From positions 1-64,000 of the forward strand of contig DAOOQE010000002.1 in assembly GCA_035388585.1 (NCBI GenBank): a stretch of 64,000 nt of DNA. Direction: 5' to 3'. The first letter of the stretch is position 1. Each line of letters starts with the position of its first letter. Made by a program: the position numbers and the translations under genes. The notes under the pieces were generated by a model. It worked only from the letters and a program-made list of their open reading frames with translations. It was not told the DNA's origin and searched no databases. Below are positions 36,898 to 47,300 of the stretch, one piece after another. Source of the DNA: CAG-492 sp035388585 (GTDB taxonomy: Bacteria > Bacillota > Clostridia > TANB77 > CAG-508).

Positions 36898-37192
36898 AAA
36901 TTGCACTTACACTATTTAATTCATTTGCTATATTATTTATCTCATTTGTTGAAGACATATCAGGGATCAAAAATAGTAAATAATACGAAATTATAATAGT
37001 AATCGATAATGCACACAATACCAATCCTGCAATAGACATTCCATTATTCTTACCTGATTTATTATTTCCAACTAAATCCACTATACCTAAAATCAATCCA
37101 ATTATTGCCGGTGCTAGTGCAATTATTCCACAATATGGTACGAAACCAATTATTAATGCTATTATCCCTATTACAAATGAAGCTATTCCCAT
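36875..37192 (-). CDS. DUF4190-like small membrane protein
   Basis: This 105-residue protein starts MGIASFVIGIIALIIGFVPY, then IIALAPAIIGLILGIVDL, a polar loop (GNNKSGKNNG) and a third membrane segment (ISIAGLVLCALSITIIISYY region). DUF4190-type proteins of this shape often stand beside zinc-ribbon or DUF2752 proteins in clostridia. No function is assigned. ATG with AGGAGG upstream. It overlaps the DUF2752 gene by 23 nt. Confidence 0.8.
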   Translation of the reverse strand: MGIASFVIGIIALIIGFVPYCGIIALAPAIIGLILGIVDLVGNNKSGKNNGMSIAGLVLCALSITIIISYYLLFLIPDMSSTNEINNIANELNSVSAIYDYNYSL

Positions 37193-37328
37193 ATTTATTC
37201 CTCCTTCTATTTTATAAAATAATTGTATATTATTTACTATATATAGTCAACAAAATAATTTTTAAAAGTATAAAATTCTAATAACTTTTTACTAAATAAG
37301 AATTCTAATTCTTTTATTATTTTTGAAT

Positions 37329-37354
37329 AAAAAAAGAGCCTTCCTAAGAAAGCT
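37329..37354 (-). terminator. Terminator after the DUF4870 gene
   Basis: AGCCTTC (37337-37343) pairs with GAAAGCT (37348-37354) including one G-U pair. On the minus strand a T run follows. Confidence 0.7.
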
Positions 37355-37364
37355 GCTTTATAAA

Positions 37365-37631
37365 TTATTTTAATATTTTTATTTTTCCTATTAATGGAAC
37401 TTCTTTTTCTTCTTCTTGTATTGCATATATTAATCCCATTACCCAGCAAACAAAAACAAATATTCCAGCTATCCATCCAATAAATGGAATCCAGCTTAAA
37501 AATGCAAATAATGCTATAACTAATGCTTGATTAATGTGGAATTTAGCCCCTTCTTTGTCTCCTGCAACTAATGCTATAATTAAACCTATCCAAGTTAAAT
37601 ATGCAACTATACCTGTTACTTTTTTATCCAT
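37365..37631 (-). CDS. DUF4870 small membrane protein
   Basis: The 88-residue protein has the family pattern: GIVAYLTWIGLIIALVAGD, a cytoplasmic loop with AKFHINQALVIALFAFLSW, the glycine-rich IPFIGWIAGI and a third membrane segment. DUF4870 proteins (sometimes called import-component-like) have no proven role. It is closed by its own terminator, so it is probably a single transcription unit between gdpP and the DUF4190/2752 group. Confidence 0.85.
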   Translation of the reverse strand: MDKKVTGIVAYLTWIGLIIALVAGDKEGAKFHINQALVIALFAFLSWIPFIGWIAGIFVFVCWVMGLIYAIQEEEKEVPLIGKIKILK

Positions 37632-37738
37632 GAGTTTATCCCCCTTCGATTTTTTAAATTCTCTAAAAGAATTCTAAATAAACAATATCATATTTACTAT
37701 TTTTTTTCAATACTTTTTGACAATTTTCTACAAAATCA

Positions 37739-37863
37739 CTTTTTTCTTTTACAATTGCAGTTAATGTTACAAAATTGCAATTACTTTTTCACTTCACCAA
37801 ATCATTTTTTTCTTTTACAATTGCATTTGTTATTAAAAAATTGCAATTACTTTTCACTTCACC
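37739..37863. repeat. Dispersed ~58-bp repeat, copies 2 and 3 in tandem
   Basis: Two copies (37739-37798, 37805-37863) match the element at 25457-25515. Each has a T-rich start, ACAATTGCA, a central TTA-rich stretch, AAAATTGCAATTACTT and CACTTCACC. AATTGCA and TGCAATT can pair. They lie in the 293-bp gap between gdpP and the DUF4870 gene. Confidence 0.9.
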
Positions 37864-37924
37864 AAAAATAAATTTATGCTAAAGGACTAATGTTTACAGT
37901 TTAGAATACTGAGAATAATATCTA

Positions 37925-39943
37925 TTAATTTTCTGAAAAATATTCTTTAATTTTAGATATTAACTCTTTTTTTACCTCATTAATATTTTTTCCATCAACT
38001 TGTGCTCCTGCTAAGGTAATATGACCTCCACCACCTAGCTTTTCAAGTATAACCTGAACATTTATATCTCCAATGGATCTTCCACTGATACAAATTTTGT
38101 CTCCTAACCTACCAATAACAAAAGCTGCTGTAATATTACTAATTGTTAACAGTTCATCTGCTGCTTTAGCACAAATAACATTAGAATCCTTTTCGATTTC
38201 ATCATATATTGAAATTGCAATTGAATCATATATTATTTCTGAATGAACTACAATCTCAGAAATAATATTATATGTTGATAAATCACTTTGAAACCACTTT
38301 TTAACTTTTATAATATCAACACCACATTTTCTTAAAAAAGCTGCAGCTTCAAATGTTCTAACACCAGTTTTAAAAGTAAAATTTTTAGTATCCATCATTA
38401 TTCCAGCATATAAAACTTCAGCCTCAAATTCAGATAATTTTACATTTTTTTCTGAGTACACAATAAGTTCTGTTACAAGTTCAGACGCTGAAGAAGCATA
38501 TACTTCTTGAAAACTAAGGGTTACATCTTCTATATAATCTGTACTCATTCTATGATGATCAATAACAACAATTTTATTTGTTTTTTCTAATAGTTCTGGA
38601 GCTTCTACATATGATTTTTTATGAGTATCTACAATAACTAGTAAAGTCTTGGAATCAACTAATTCTATCGCCTGGTCTCTATTAATAAATACACCATTAT
38701 ATTTATTAGATTTTTCTATTGAATCTATCAAACTACTTAGACCTATTCCAAAAGTTTCATTTACAATATTTGCCTGTTTTCCATTTTGCTCTACTATTCT
38801 ATAGATACCTAAACTAGAACCTATAGAATCAATATCACCATTTGTATGCCCCATTATTATTACATTACTAGATTCTTGAATTAGCTCCTCGAGAGCATGT
38901 GCAATTATTCTTGCTTTTACCTTTGTTCTTTTTTCTATTTCCTGAGTTCTTCCTCCAAAAAAAACATATTTTCCATTACGTCTAATAACTGCCTGATCTC
39001 CTCCTCGACCTAATGCAATATCAATTGCGGCTTGTGACAATTTGTATTTTTCATAATTTGATTTTCCTTCACATGAAACTGCAATACTCAATGTCGCTTG
39101 CATTTTACCTGATGTATCAATTGATTTTATAGTATCTAAAATATTGAATTTCTTATCTTCTATTTCCAATAAATTTTTTTGTTCACAAATCCATACAAAA
39201 GTATCTCTATCAGATTTTATAACAAGTCCTTCAAATGATGTTATCCAATCAAATATATTTTTTTCGATTTCAGCAATAACTCTTAGCCTTTCCTCATCTG
39301 ATAGCCTCTGCATAATTTCATCGTAATTGTCTATCATAATAATTCCAATATAATTTTTAGAATCATTATATTCTTTTAAAAATCTAATATTTTCAGTTTC
39401 ATCAATAAAATATAATGTTGCAATATATTCTTTTTCAATTTTTTTGTCTTGACCACTACTTTTAATTTTTGCATATTCACCAATTACTTTGTATTTTTTT
39501 TCCCCTATTGATATTCTTTTTTCTATTTGATTATTTTTTTTATTTCTTGAATTTTCAATTTCAAGTTTTATTTCTTTTATAACATCATCTAATATTGTAT
39601 ATATCTCAGTGCTATCAAATTCATACAAAAATTTTGGACTTTTCCACACTATTTCCCCAGTTGTCTCTATTATAATTAAAGGGAAAGGTGAGCTTACCAA
39701 AGAATTTTTTACAGATTTATCTATATTATATTTTAATTCTTTTATTTTCTCTAAAATCTCTTTTTTCCTTTTTTTGTTTGCCCAAAAAGTATATGCAATT
39801 ATAATTGCATATACTATAATAGATGTCATTATGTAATTTGGTTTATAAATACATAATATCACTAATAATAATGCTATCATAACCAAATATTTTTTTGTTC
39901 TTGAAATTAAAATATCGAAAAAATTTATATTATTATCAGACAT
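37925..39943 (-). CDS. gdpP: Cyclic-di-AMP phosphodiesterase GdpP
   Basis: GdpP hydrolyses the second messenger c-di-AMP. The 672-residue product has two membrane segments (about 17-55), a PAS-like domain (about 70-170), a degenerate GGDEF domain (about 175-310) and the DHH-DHHA1 phosphodiesterase. The catalytic motifs are GHTNGDIDSIGSSLG, VIVDTHK, VVIDHHRMS and LYAGIMMDTKNF, and the DHHA1 end has GGGGHITLAGAQ. The length is normal and all metal ligands are visible. In relatives it forms an operon with rplI and dnaB; here an accessory stretch separates them. Confidence 0.96.
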   Translation of the reverse strand: MSDNNINFFDILISRTKKYLVMIALLLVILCIYKPNYIMTSIIVYAIIIAYTFWANKKRKKEILEKIKELKYNIDKSVKNSLVSSPFPLIIIETTGEIVWKSPKFLYEFDSTEIYTILDDVIKEIKLEIENSRNKKNNQIEKRISIGEKKYKVIGEYAKIKSSGQDKKIEKEYIATLYFIDETENIRFLKEYNDSKNYIGIIMIDNYDEIMQRLSDEERLRVIAEIEKNIFDWITSFEGLVIKSDRDTFVWICEQKNLLEIEDKKFNILDTIKSIDTSGKMQATLSIAVSCEGKSNYEKYKLSQAAIDIALGRGGDQAVIRRNGKYVFFGGRTQEIEKRTKVKARIIAHALEELIQESSNVIIMGHTNGDIDSIGSSLGIYRIVEQNGKQANIVNETFGIGLSSLIDSIEKSNKYNGVFINRDQAIELVDSKTLLVIVDTHKKSYVEAPELLEKTNKIVVIDHHRMSTDYIEDVTLSFQEVYASSASELVTELIVYSEKNVKLSEFEAEVLYAGIMMDTKNFTFKTGVRTFEAAAFLRKCGVDIIKVKKWFQSDLSTYNIISEIVVHSEIIYDSIAISIYDEIEKDSNVICAKAADELLTISNITAAFVIGRLGDKICISGRSIGDINVQVILEKLGGGGHITLAGAQVDGKNINEVKKELISKIKEYFSEN
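39788..39815. repeat. Perfect 28-bp palindrome inside gdpP
   Basis: The two 14-nt arms, AGTATATGCAATTA and TAATTGCATATACT, are exact reverse complements with no loop. It lies in the codons of the second membrane segment (VYAIIIAYT). Confidence 0.95.
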
Positions 39944-40108
39944 TTAACTCTCCTTTTTTATGCACGAATTGTTCATTTTCCAATATAATGATCATTGCAA
40001 TATTATATAGAAAAAACTTTAATAAAAAATATGTATCAACTATGAATATAAACAAATTTGCAATGTTAATTATATCCTTTTTAGAATAATAATGTAGTGA
40101 TTAATTAA

Positions 40109-41296
40109 CTATTTAGCAAATTTATTCCCTTTTGAACCTTTTGTTCCACCGAAACTTACGTTACTTAATATATTACTATCAAATGAATAATTTAAGTTTT
40201 GTTCTTGTCTTTTTCTTTGTAGAGCATATTCTAAAACTTTGTTAAGCATATCTTTATATTGCATTCCTGATGCTCTCCATAAATGGAATGATAAACATCC
40301 AGGAATTGTATTTAATTCATTAACATACACATTACCATCTTCTTCATCAATAATAAAGTCTATTCTTATTACACCTGAACACCTCATAACTTCAAATGTT
40401 TTTTTAGCCATTTCTTGTATAGTATTTTTCATATCTAAACTTATATCAGCTGGCAATTTCAAACCAGAAACATTCATTCCCTTTGAACCACCAATCTTTT
40501 TTCCTCCTGATACATATTTGTCTTTATAACTTAAAATTTCTTCTGTTTTTATTGGTTCTTCACATTCAGAAGTGAAAATTTCTTGATCATATCCAAGAAC
40601 AGAGCAATTTATTTCTCTCATTTTAATTACTGCTCTTTCAATCAAAATTCTTTTTGAATATCTAAAAGCATCCTCAACATTATCTTCTAGTTCATTTCTA
40701 TTTTTTGCAATAGCTATTCCAACACTAGATCCAGAATCAACAGGTTTAACTATTACTGGATAATTAAATTTTTCTTCTATTTTTTCATACAAATTTTCTT
40801 CAAATTCACTAAAACATAAGCATTCTAATATATTTACATTGTTTTCTTTTAACATACATTTTGTAACATATTTATCCATACTCATAGCTGATGATAAAAT
40901 ATCACATCCAGTGCATGGAATATTCAATGTTTTAAAAAATCCAAATAATGCACCACCTTCAACTTCTGTTCCATGAACAATTGGAAAAGCAATATCAAAA
41001 TAGTCATATTCTTTTTTAGATAATATTCCCGCTTTTTCCTTTATTATTAATCCTTTACCATTTTTACTTGTAATTGTAATTTTTGTACTTTTTTCCAATA
41101 AATTTTTTATATCTTTATAATTCTCAACATTTCCTATTTCTTCCCCCACATACATTTCATTGTTTTTTGTCATGTACACAGGTATAACTTCATATATTTC
41201 CCTATCTATATTTTCTATCGCTTGTAAAGCAGTTATTACAGAAACTTCATGTTCCACACTTTTCCCACCAAAAAATACACCTAATTTAATCTTCAT
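40109..41296 (-). CDS. ddl: D-alanine--D-alanine ligase
   Basis: Ddl makes the D-Ala-D-Ala dipeptide for the peptidoglycan stem. The 395-residue ATP-grasp enzyme has FFGGKSVEHEVSVITALQ, IVHGTEVEGGALFGF, the ATP-grasp lysine region YPVIVKPVDSGSSVGI, the omega-loop tyrosine in SYKDKYVSGG, and the metal-binding end FIIDEEDGNVYVNELNT followed by PG. The C-terminal 35 residues (QRKRQEQNLNYSFDSNI and onward) are an unusual polar extension. A longer frame starts at a TTG 41317, but the ATG at 41296 with TTAGGA upstream matches the family start. murF lies upstream, so the two consecutive steps are encoded together. Confidence 0.94.
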   Translation of the reverse strand: MKIKLGVFFGGKSVEHEVSVITALQAIENIDREIYEVIPVYMTKNNEMYVGEEIGNVENYKDIKNLLEKSTKITITSKNGKGLIIKEKAGILSKKEYDYFDIAFPIVHGTEVEGGALFGFFKTLNIPCTGCDILSSAMSMDKYVTKCMLKENNVNILECLCFSEFEENLYEKIEEKFNYPVIVKPVDSGSSVGIAIAKNRNELEDNVEDAFRYSKRILIERAVIKMREINCSVLGYDQEIFTSECEEPIKTEEILSYKDKYVSGGKKIGGSKGMNVSGLKLPADISLDMKNTIQEMAKKTFEVMRCSGVIRIDFIIDEEDGNVYVNELNTIPGCLSFHLWRASGMQYKDMLNKVLEYALQRKRQEQNLNYSFDSNILSNVSFGGTKGSKGNKFAK

Positions 41297-41551
41297 TTTC
41301 TCATTTCCTAACATCAAATATTTAGATTTTAAGGCTAAATCTATAAACCAAATACTATACTAATAATTAAATTGCAAAATCTATTGCACCACATATAATA
41401 CTTATATATATTTTGATATACATATACAAAATATTAGACTTATTTTTTTAACAAAATATATAAACCAAGTATTATAATTAAACTTATTTTTTAAAATATT
41501 CAAACCAAATACTTTACTTATATTTATGATGTAAAATTTATAAAAATTATT

Positions 41552-43090
41552 TTAATTATAATTATCAGGCAAATCATTTTCTAATAAAATAATTTTTATA
41601 CCTTGTAAATTCATCATTTTAACTTCATTTACAGCTTGTTCTGGACTATCAACTACATGAACTTTTTTCATATCAAAATCAGTTGATTTTATTCCTTCAT
41701 ATATAGGTTTCGAGTGATTTTTTCCAACAAGAAAAATATAATCACATTTTCCCGCTGCATATTTTCCTAATTCAAAATTATATTTATTTTCTTCAGAACC
41801 TAATTCAATTAAACCTGGTGTTACAAGAATTTTAATACCTTTAAACTCTGACAATGTATCTATTGCCGATTTTGAACTAACCGGGTTTGAATTGTAACTA
41901 TCATCTATTATCAAAAATTCACCATTTTTTATTAATTGCAATCTATGTTCAACACCCTTAATTGTTTTTACTTGTTTAACAATTTCTTTATGTGGCACTT
42001 TAAAATAATCTGCAACAGCTATTGCTCCAGCGAGATTAACGCAATTATGTTTTCCTAAAACTTCTGTAGTAAATCTTTCATCAAAATTATCAACAGAAAA
42101 ATGAACACCTTTTTCATCAGCTGAAATATCATAAGCATTATAATCTATATTATCATCTGACCCTGCACCATATTTAATACATTCGTATTTTTCTGCTTGT
42201 TTCAAAATATATTCATTACTGCAATTAAGAAATACTTTTCCACAATTTTCCATTACAGAATCTGCTAATTCAAACTTTGTTTTAATTATATTTTCAATAC
42301 TCTTAAAACTTTCTAAATGTTGAGGTCCTATAGAAGTTATAACTCCATATTTAGGTTTTACTATATCACATATTTCTTTAATATCATTTAATTTTGTAGC
42401 ACCCATTTCACAAATAAATATTTGATGTGTTGCTTTTAACTCTTCTCTTATGGTTTTTACTACACCAAGAGTAGTGTTATAGTTTTTAGGAGTAATTAAA
42501 ACATCATATTTTTGTGACAAAACACTATATAAATAATTTTTAAAACTTGTTTTACCATAACTCCCTGTTATCCCAATTATTATAAGATTTTTATGTTGTT
42601 CTAATATTTTTTTTGCACTATTTATGTAGTATTTTTGTAATAGTTTTTCAATTGGTAAATTACAAATATTTGCAAAAACGACTATTAATGGAATTAGAAT
42701 ATATATAATTCCTATTTTAATTGAATCATCAAAAATAGGTATTAATATTAGACCAATTATAATCAATACAATTGTAAATATTTGTCTTTGAACTCTCTGC
42801 GTAATTTTTAATTTAATTTTTATTTTTTTGTTTTCTCCATTACATATTATATTAATTAATGCAAGCATTATTGTTATCAAATATAAATCTTTATTTATGC
42901 TTAATACTAAAACGCCTAAAAATACTGGCAATGTTTTATAAATAATATTTACAATATTTGTTTGTATCCACTTAAAATGTTTTTTTGTTTTATACGAATT
43001 TAATTGGAACATGTGTAAATTGTATTTTGCAAATAAAATAATATTTGAAAAATATAAAAAAATAATAAATGTTTCTATTTTCTGATTCAT
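41552..43090 (-). CDS. murF: Membrane-anchored MurF-like Mur ligase
   Basis: The C-terminal two thirds are a Mur ligase with the ATP loop GITGSYGKTS (about 174-183), LITPKNYNTTLGVVKTIREE, FICEMGATK, ITSIGPQHLESF, a central NLAGAIAVADYF and LIIDDSYNSNP, the last typical of MurF. MurF adds D-Ala-D-Ala to UDP-MurNAc-tripeptide. In place of the usual soluble N-terminal substrate-binding domain, the first about 150 residues contain four or five membrane segments (7-21, 53-84, 105-120, 125-141). The ligand site of the normal domain is therefore absent, and synthesis at the membrane is implied. Its neighbour ddl supplies the dipeptide, which supports the MurF assignment over MurE. Confidence 0.85.
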   Translation of the reverse strand: MNQKIETFIIFLYFSNIILFAKYNLHMFQLNSYKTKKHFKWIQTNIVNIIYKTLPVFLGVLVLSINKDLYLITIMLALINIICNGENKKIKIKLKITQRVQRQIFTIVLIIIGLILIPIFDDSIKIGIIYILIPLIVVFANICNLPIEKLLQKYYINSAKKILEQHKNLIIIGITGSYGKTSFKNYLYSVLSQKYDVLITPKNYNTTLGVVKTIREELKATHQIFICEMGATKLNDIKEICDIVKPKYGVITSIGPQHLESFKSIENIIKTKFELADSVMENCGKVFLNCSNEYILKQAEKYECIKYGAGSDDNIDYNAYDISADEKGVHFSVDNFDERFTTEVLGKHNCVNLAGAIAVADYFKVPHKEIVKQVKTIKGVEHRLQLIKNGEFLIIDDSYNSNPVSSKSAIDTLSEFKGIKILVTPGLIELGSEENKYNFELGKYAAGKCDYIFLVGKNHSKPIYEGIKSTDFDMKKVHVVDSPEQAVNEVKMMNLQGIKIILLENDLPDNYN

Positions 43091-43251
43091 ATTTTACCAT
43101 AAAATCAATCTTTTCTATATTCTAGATTGATTCCTTTCTTCTTTATTAACTTTAAAATTTATTCTAAGAACTTAAAAATATCTTTATCTCTTAATTTAAA
43201 GGTAAATAAATAATTCTACTTTTATAAATAATACCTAACAGATAATTTATT

Positions 43252-44016
43252 TTATCTTAAAAAAGCATCAATAATTTTGTTAACATATTGAGTTTGTTCA
43301 ATAAATACAAAATGAGATCCATTTCTTATTTTTACCAATCCAGAATTTTTTATCAACTTATTCATTAAAATACCGTCTTCAATTGGTGTTTCTGTATCAT
43401 TTTCTCCCCAAATTAGTAATACCTCATTTTTAATTTCTGGTAGTAGATTTGTTAATTCTTCGTTAACTGCCTTTTTCATACATTCTTTCATAACAGGACT
43501 TGCATTTCTATAATCAGAAGAACCTGATCTACTAATAAATTTATCTAACAGATCTGGAAAAGCCTTTTTAACAATTTTATTTGAAAGTATTTTCTTACCT
43601 ATTTTAAATGTTCTAATTTTCATTTTTTTATTAAAGCTTAATTCATGTTTTATTCCTGCACTACCTATTAATATAACTTTTTCAATTTCAAAATTCAAAT
43701 CTTTTCTATTTAGCATTTTAATAATTACTCTTCCACCAAAAGAATGTCCTATTAAATTCACTTTTTTAATTTCCATTTTCTCAATGAATTCTATAATAAA
43801 TTCTACAAAATCATCTAAAGACCATCCTTTTTCTGGTTCATCCGATTTACCAAACCCTGGTAAATCTAGTGCAAATACTTTTGCATATTTAGCAATATTA
43901 TTTGTAATTCCCTTATACAAATCTATATTTGCTCCCCAACCATGTAACAATAAATAGTTATCACCTTCCCCATTTACTGTATAATTTATATTTATATCTT
44001 TTATTTTAATTCTCAT
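43252..44016 (-). CDS. Alpha/beta-fold hydrolase
   Basis: The 254-residue enzyme has the oxyanion region LLLHGWGANIDLYKGI, the nucleophile elbow NLIGHSFGGRVI (Ser97 or so), the acid in IWGENDTETPIEDG and the catalytic His in NGSHFVFIEQ. The triad looks complete. Similar single-domain hydrolases (esterase, lactonase or peptidase-like) are too broad a group for a substrate call. It is on the same strand as murF and ddl, 160 bp upstream of murF, and may share their transcript. Confidence 0.88.
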   Translation of the reverse strand: MRIKIKDININYTVNGEGDNYLLLHGWGANIDLYKGITNNIAKYAKVFALDLPGFGKSDEPEKGWSLDDFVEFIIEFIEKMEIKKVNLIGHSFGGRVIIKMLNRKDLNFEIEKVILIGSAGIKHELSFNKKMKIRTFKIGKKILSNKIVKKAFPDLLDKFISRSGSSDYRNASPVMKECMKKAVNEELTNLLPEIKNEVLLIWGENDTETPIEDGILMNKLIKNSGLVKIRNGSHFVFIEQTQYVNKIIDAFLR

Positions 44017-44205
44017 AATTATATCCTTATATAGTTTATTTAGATTTTAAGGTTTTATCTATAAACCTTCATTAGATTAATTATATTTATTATTTATTAT
44101 TTATATATGCTTTTTCTAATTTATATAGATTATAATTTTTTTAAAAAAATTTTTACTTCTCATTTTAAACTAATCAACATATACAATAATAATATCAAAT
44201 TACAT

Positions 44206-44244
44206 GAAAAAAGTAAACCAGAAACTTAAAATTTCTGGTTTACT
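44206..44244 (-). terminator. Terminator of the rpoBC operon
   Basis: A 13-bp stem, AGTAAACCAGAAA (44212-44224) with TTTCTGGTTTACT (44232-44244), is followed on the minus strand by six T. The rest of the 292-bp gap (44017-44308) has nothing else notable. Confidence 0.9.
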
Positions 44245-44308
44245 CTTAAAATATTATTACAATTATTAATACTATAAATTTAGTTACTAGTACTACATTA
44301 ATAATTTT

Positions 44309-47300
44309 TTAGTTACCTTCTGATGCTGCAACTGTTTCAATTTCAACTTTTGATTGTTCTTCTACTTCAATTTCAGATTCAGATTGAACTTCATTTTGTT
44401 GTATACTTGGATTCAAATCTTGATCCTCAGTATTTATTTTTGTATCTAAATATCTTTTCATTCCAGTACCTGCTGGTATTAGTTTACCTATAATAACATT
44501 TTCTTTTAATCCTATTAACTCATCAACCTTACCTTTAATAGCAGCTTCTGTAAGAACTCTTGTTGTTTCTTGGAATGATGCTGCTGATAAGAAACTTTCT
44601 GTTGCAAGAGAAGCTTTTGTTATTCCTAACAATACTCTTTTTCCTTTTGCAGGAGTTTTCCCTTCAGCTATTATTTTATTATTTGCGTTTTCAAACTCAT
44701 ACATATCAACTAATGAACCAGCAAATAATGCTGTATCTCCATTATCTTCAACTCTTACTTTTTTAAGCATTTGTCTTGCAATAACTTCAATATGTTTATC
44801 ATTAATATCAACACCTTGGTTTCTATATACTTTTTGAACTTCACGAGTCAAATAATCAAATACACCTTCTGGTCCTTTAATTCCAAGAATTTCTCCTGGA
44901 TTCATTGAACCTTCTGTTAATGGATCACCTGCTTGAATTTCATCACCATCTCTAACACGTAATTTAGAACCAAATGGAATAATATAAGTTTTAGCTTCTT
45001 CTTTTCCTTTGATAACAACTTCTTTTCTGTTTTTAATATCACTAACACTTATTTTACCATCTATTTCTGCCATGATAGCCAATCCTTTTGGTTTTCTAGC
45101 TTCAAATAACTCTTCAACCCTTGGAAGACCTTGAGTAATATCAGCTACACCGGCAACACCACCTGAGTGAATTGTTCTCATAGTTAACTGAGTACCTGGT
45201 TCACCAATTGATTGTGCAGCAATAATACCTATAGATTCACCAATATTTGCTCTTTCTCGAGTTGCTAATCCCATACCATAGCATTTAGCACAAACACCAT
45301 GTTTTGTTCTACATCCTAAAACTGTACGTACTTCAACCTTATCTATTCCTGCTGCAACTATTTTTTCAGCAATCTCTTCAGTTATCATTGTTTCTTCATC
45401 AACCATAACTTCCTTAGTTATAGGATTTAGTATTGGGTGCAATGGATATCTACCTAGTAATCTTTCTTCTAATTTTTCAACTACTTGATTTCCATCTTTT
45501 ATATCAGACATTATCATTCCTTCAGTTGATCCACAATCTTCTTCTCTAACAATTATATCTTGTGCAACATCAACTAATCTTCTTGTTAAATATCCTGAGT
45601 CAGCTGTTCTTAAAGCAGTATCAGATAATCCTTTTCTCGCTCCATGGGCAGCAATAAAATATTCTAATGCACTTAACCCTTCCCTGAAACATGAAGTAAT
45701 AGGAATTTCTACTGTTTTACCTGTTGTACTAGCCATAAGTCCACGCATACCAGCAATTTGTTTTAACTGGTCAAGATTTCCTCTGGCTCCAGATTCAGAC
45801 ATCATGAAAACAGGATTTAAACTATCAAAGTTTTCTTTCATTGCATCTTTTACTAAATCTGTTGCTTTACCCCAAACTTTAATAACAGCATTATATCTTT
45901 CATCATCTGTTATCAAACCTCTTTTATATTGTTTAGTTATATCATCAATTTGTTTTGTAGCATCTGCTAGTATTGCTTTTTTTGCCTCTGGTACCTTAAC
46001 ATCACTAACTGAAACTGTTATAGCACCAATTGTTGAATATTTGTAACCAGTTGATTTTATATAATCTAGTAATTCGGCTGTTCTACTTAAACCATGAATA
46101 TTAATAGCTTTTTCTATTATTTTACCTAGTTTTTTCTTTGTAACTGTGAAATTAACCTCAGGCTCAAATTCATTTTGTGGTATTGTTCTATCAATAAAAC
46201 CAAGATCTTGAGGAATTCCTGTATTGAAAATTATTCTACCAACTGTTGTTTCAACTTTAGAGAATTTTTCTATTCCATTTACAATTTCACCTAATCTAAC
46301 AAATACTTTAGCATGCATTCCTAAATCATTATTTTCATAAGCAATAACAGCTTCTTCAGGTGATGCAAAATAATTTCCTTGCCCTGGTTCTCCTTCAACA
46401 TCCATAGTTAAATAGTAACTTCCAAGTATCATATCTTGTGTAGGTACTGTAACAGGTTTACCATCTTGTGGTTTTAAAAGGTTATTTACTGAAAGCATTA
46501 AATATCTTGCCTCAGCTTGTGCTTCAGGAGACAACGGAACATGTATAGCCATTTGATCCCCATCAAAGTCAGCATTAAAAGCTGTACAAACTAATGGATG
46601 CAATTTAATTGCTCTACCTTCTACTAAAATCGGTTCAAATGCTTGAATACCAAGTCTATGTAGTGTGGGAGCACGGTTTAACATTACTGGATGATCTTTA
46701 ATTACATCTTCTAATATATCCCATACTTCTGGTCTTAATCTTTCTACCATTCTTTTAGCATTTTTTATATTATGAGCAATTCCACGTCCAACAAGTTCTC
46801 TCATTACAAATGGTTTAAATAATTCAACTGCCATTTCTTTTGGAAGACCACATTGATAAATCTTAAGTTCAGGTCCTACTACGATAACCGAACGTCCAGA
46901 ATAATCAACCCTTTTTCCTAATAAGTTTTGACGGAATCTACCTTGTTTTCCTTTTAACATATCAGACAATGATTTTAATGGTCTATTTCCAGCACCTGTA
47001 ACAGGTCTTCCACGTCTTCCATTATCTATTAATGCATCAACAGATTCTTGTAACATTCTTTTTTCATTTCTTACAATAATTTCTGGAGCACCTAATTCTA
47101 ATAATCTTTTTAATCTATTATTTCTGTTTATTACTCTTCTATATAAATCATTTAAATCTGATGTAGCAAATCTACCACCGTCTAATTGAACCATTGGTCT
47201 TAATTCTGGCGGAATAACTGGTACTACATTCATAATCATCCATTCAGCTTTATTTTCAGACAATCTAAAAGATTCAATAGTATCTAATCTTTTAACTATT

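Noticed and set aside
37237..37476. 79-codon frame overlapping the DUF4870 gene
   Set aside because: It lies in a different frame over the real gene and its terminator; cysteine/arginine-rich translation without a family pattern.
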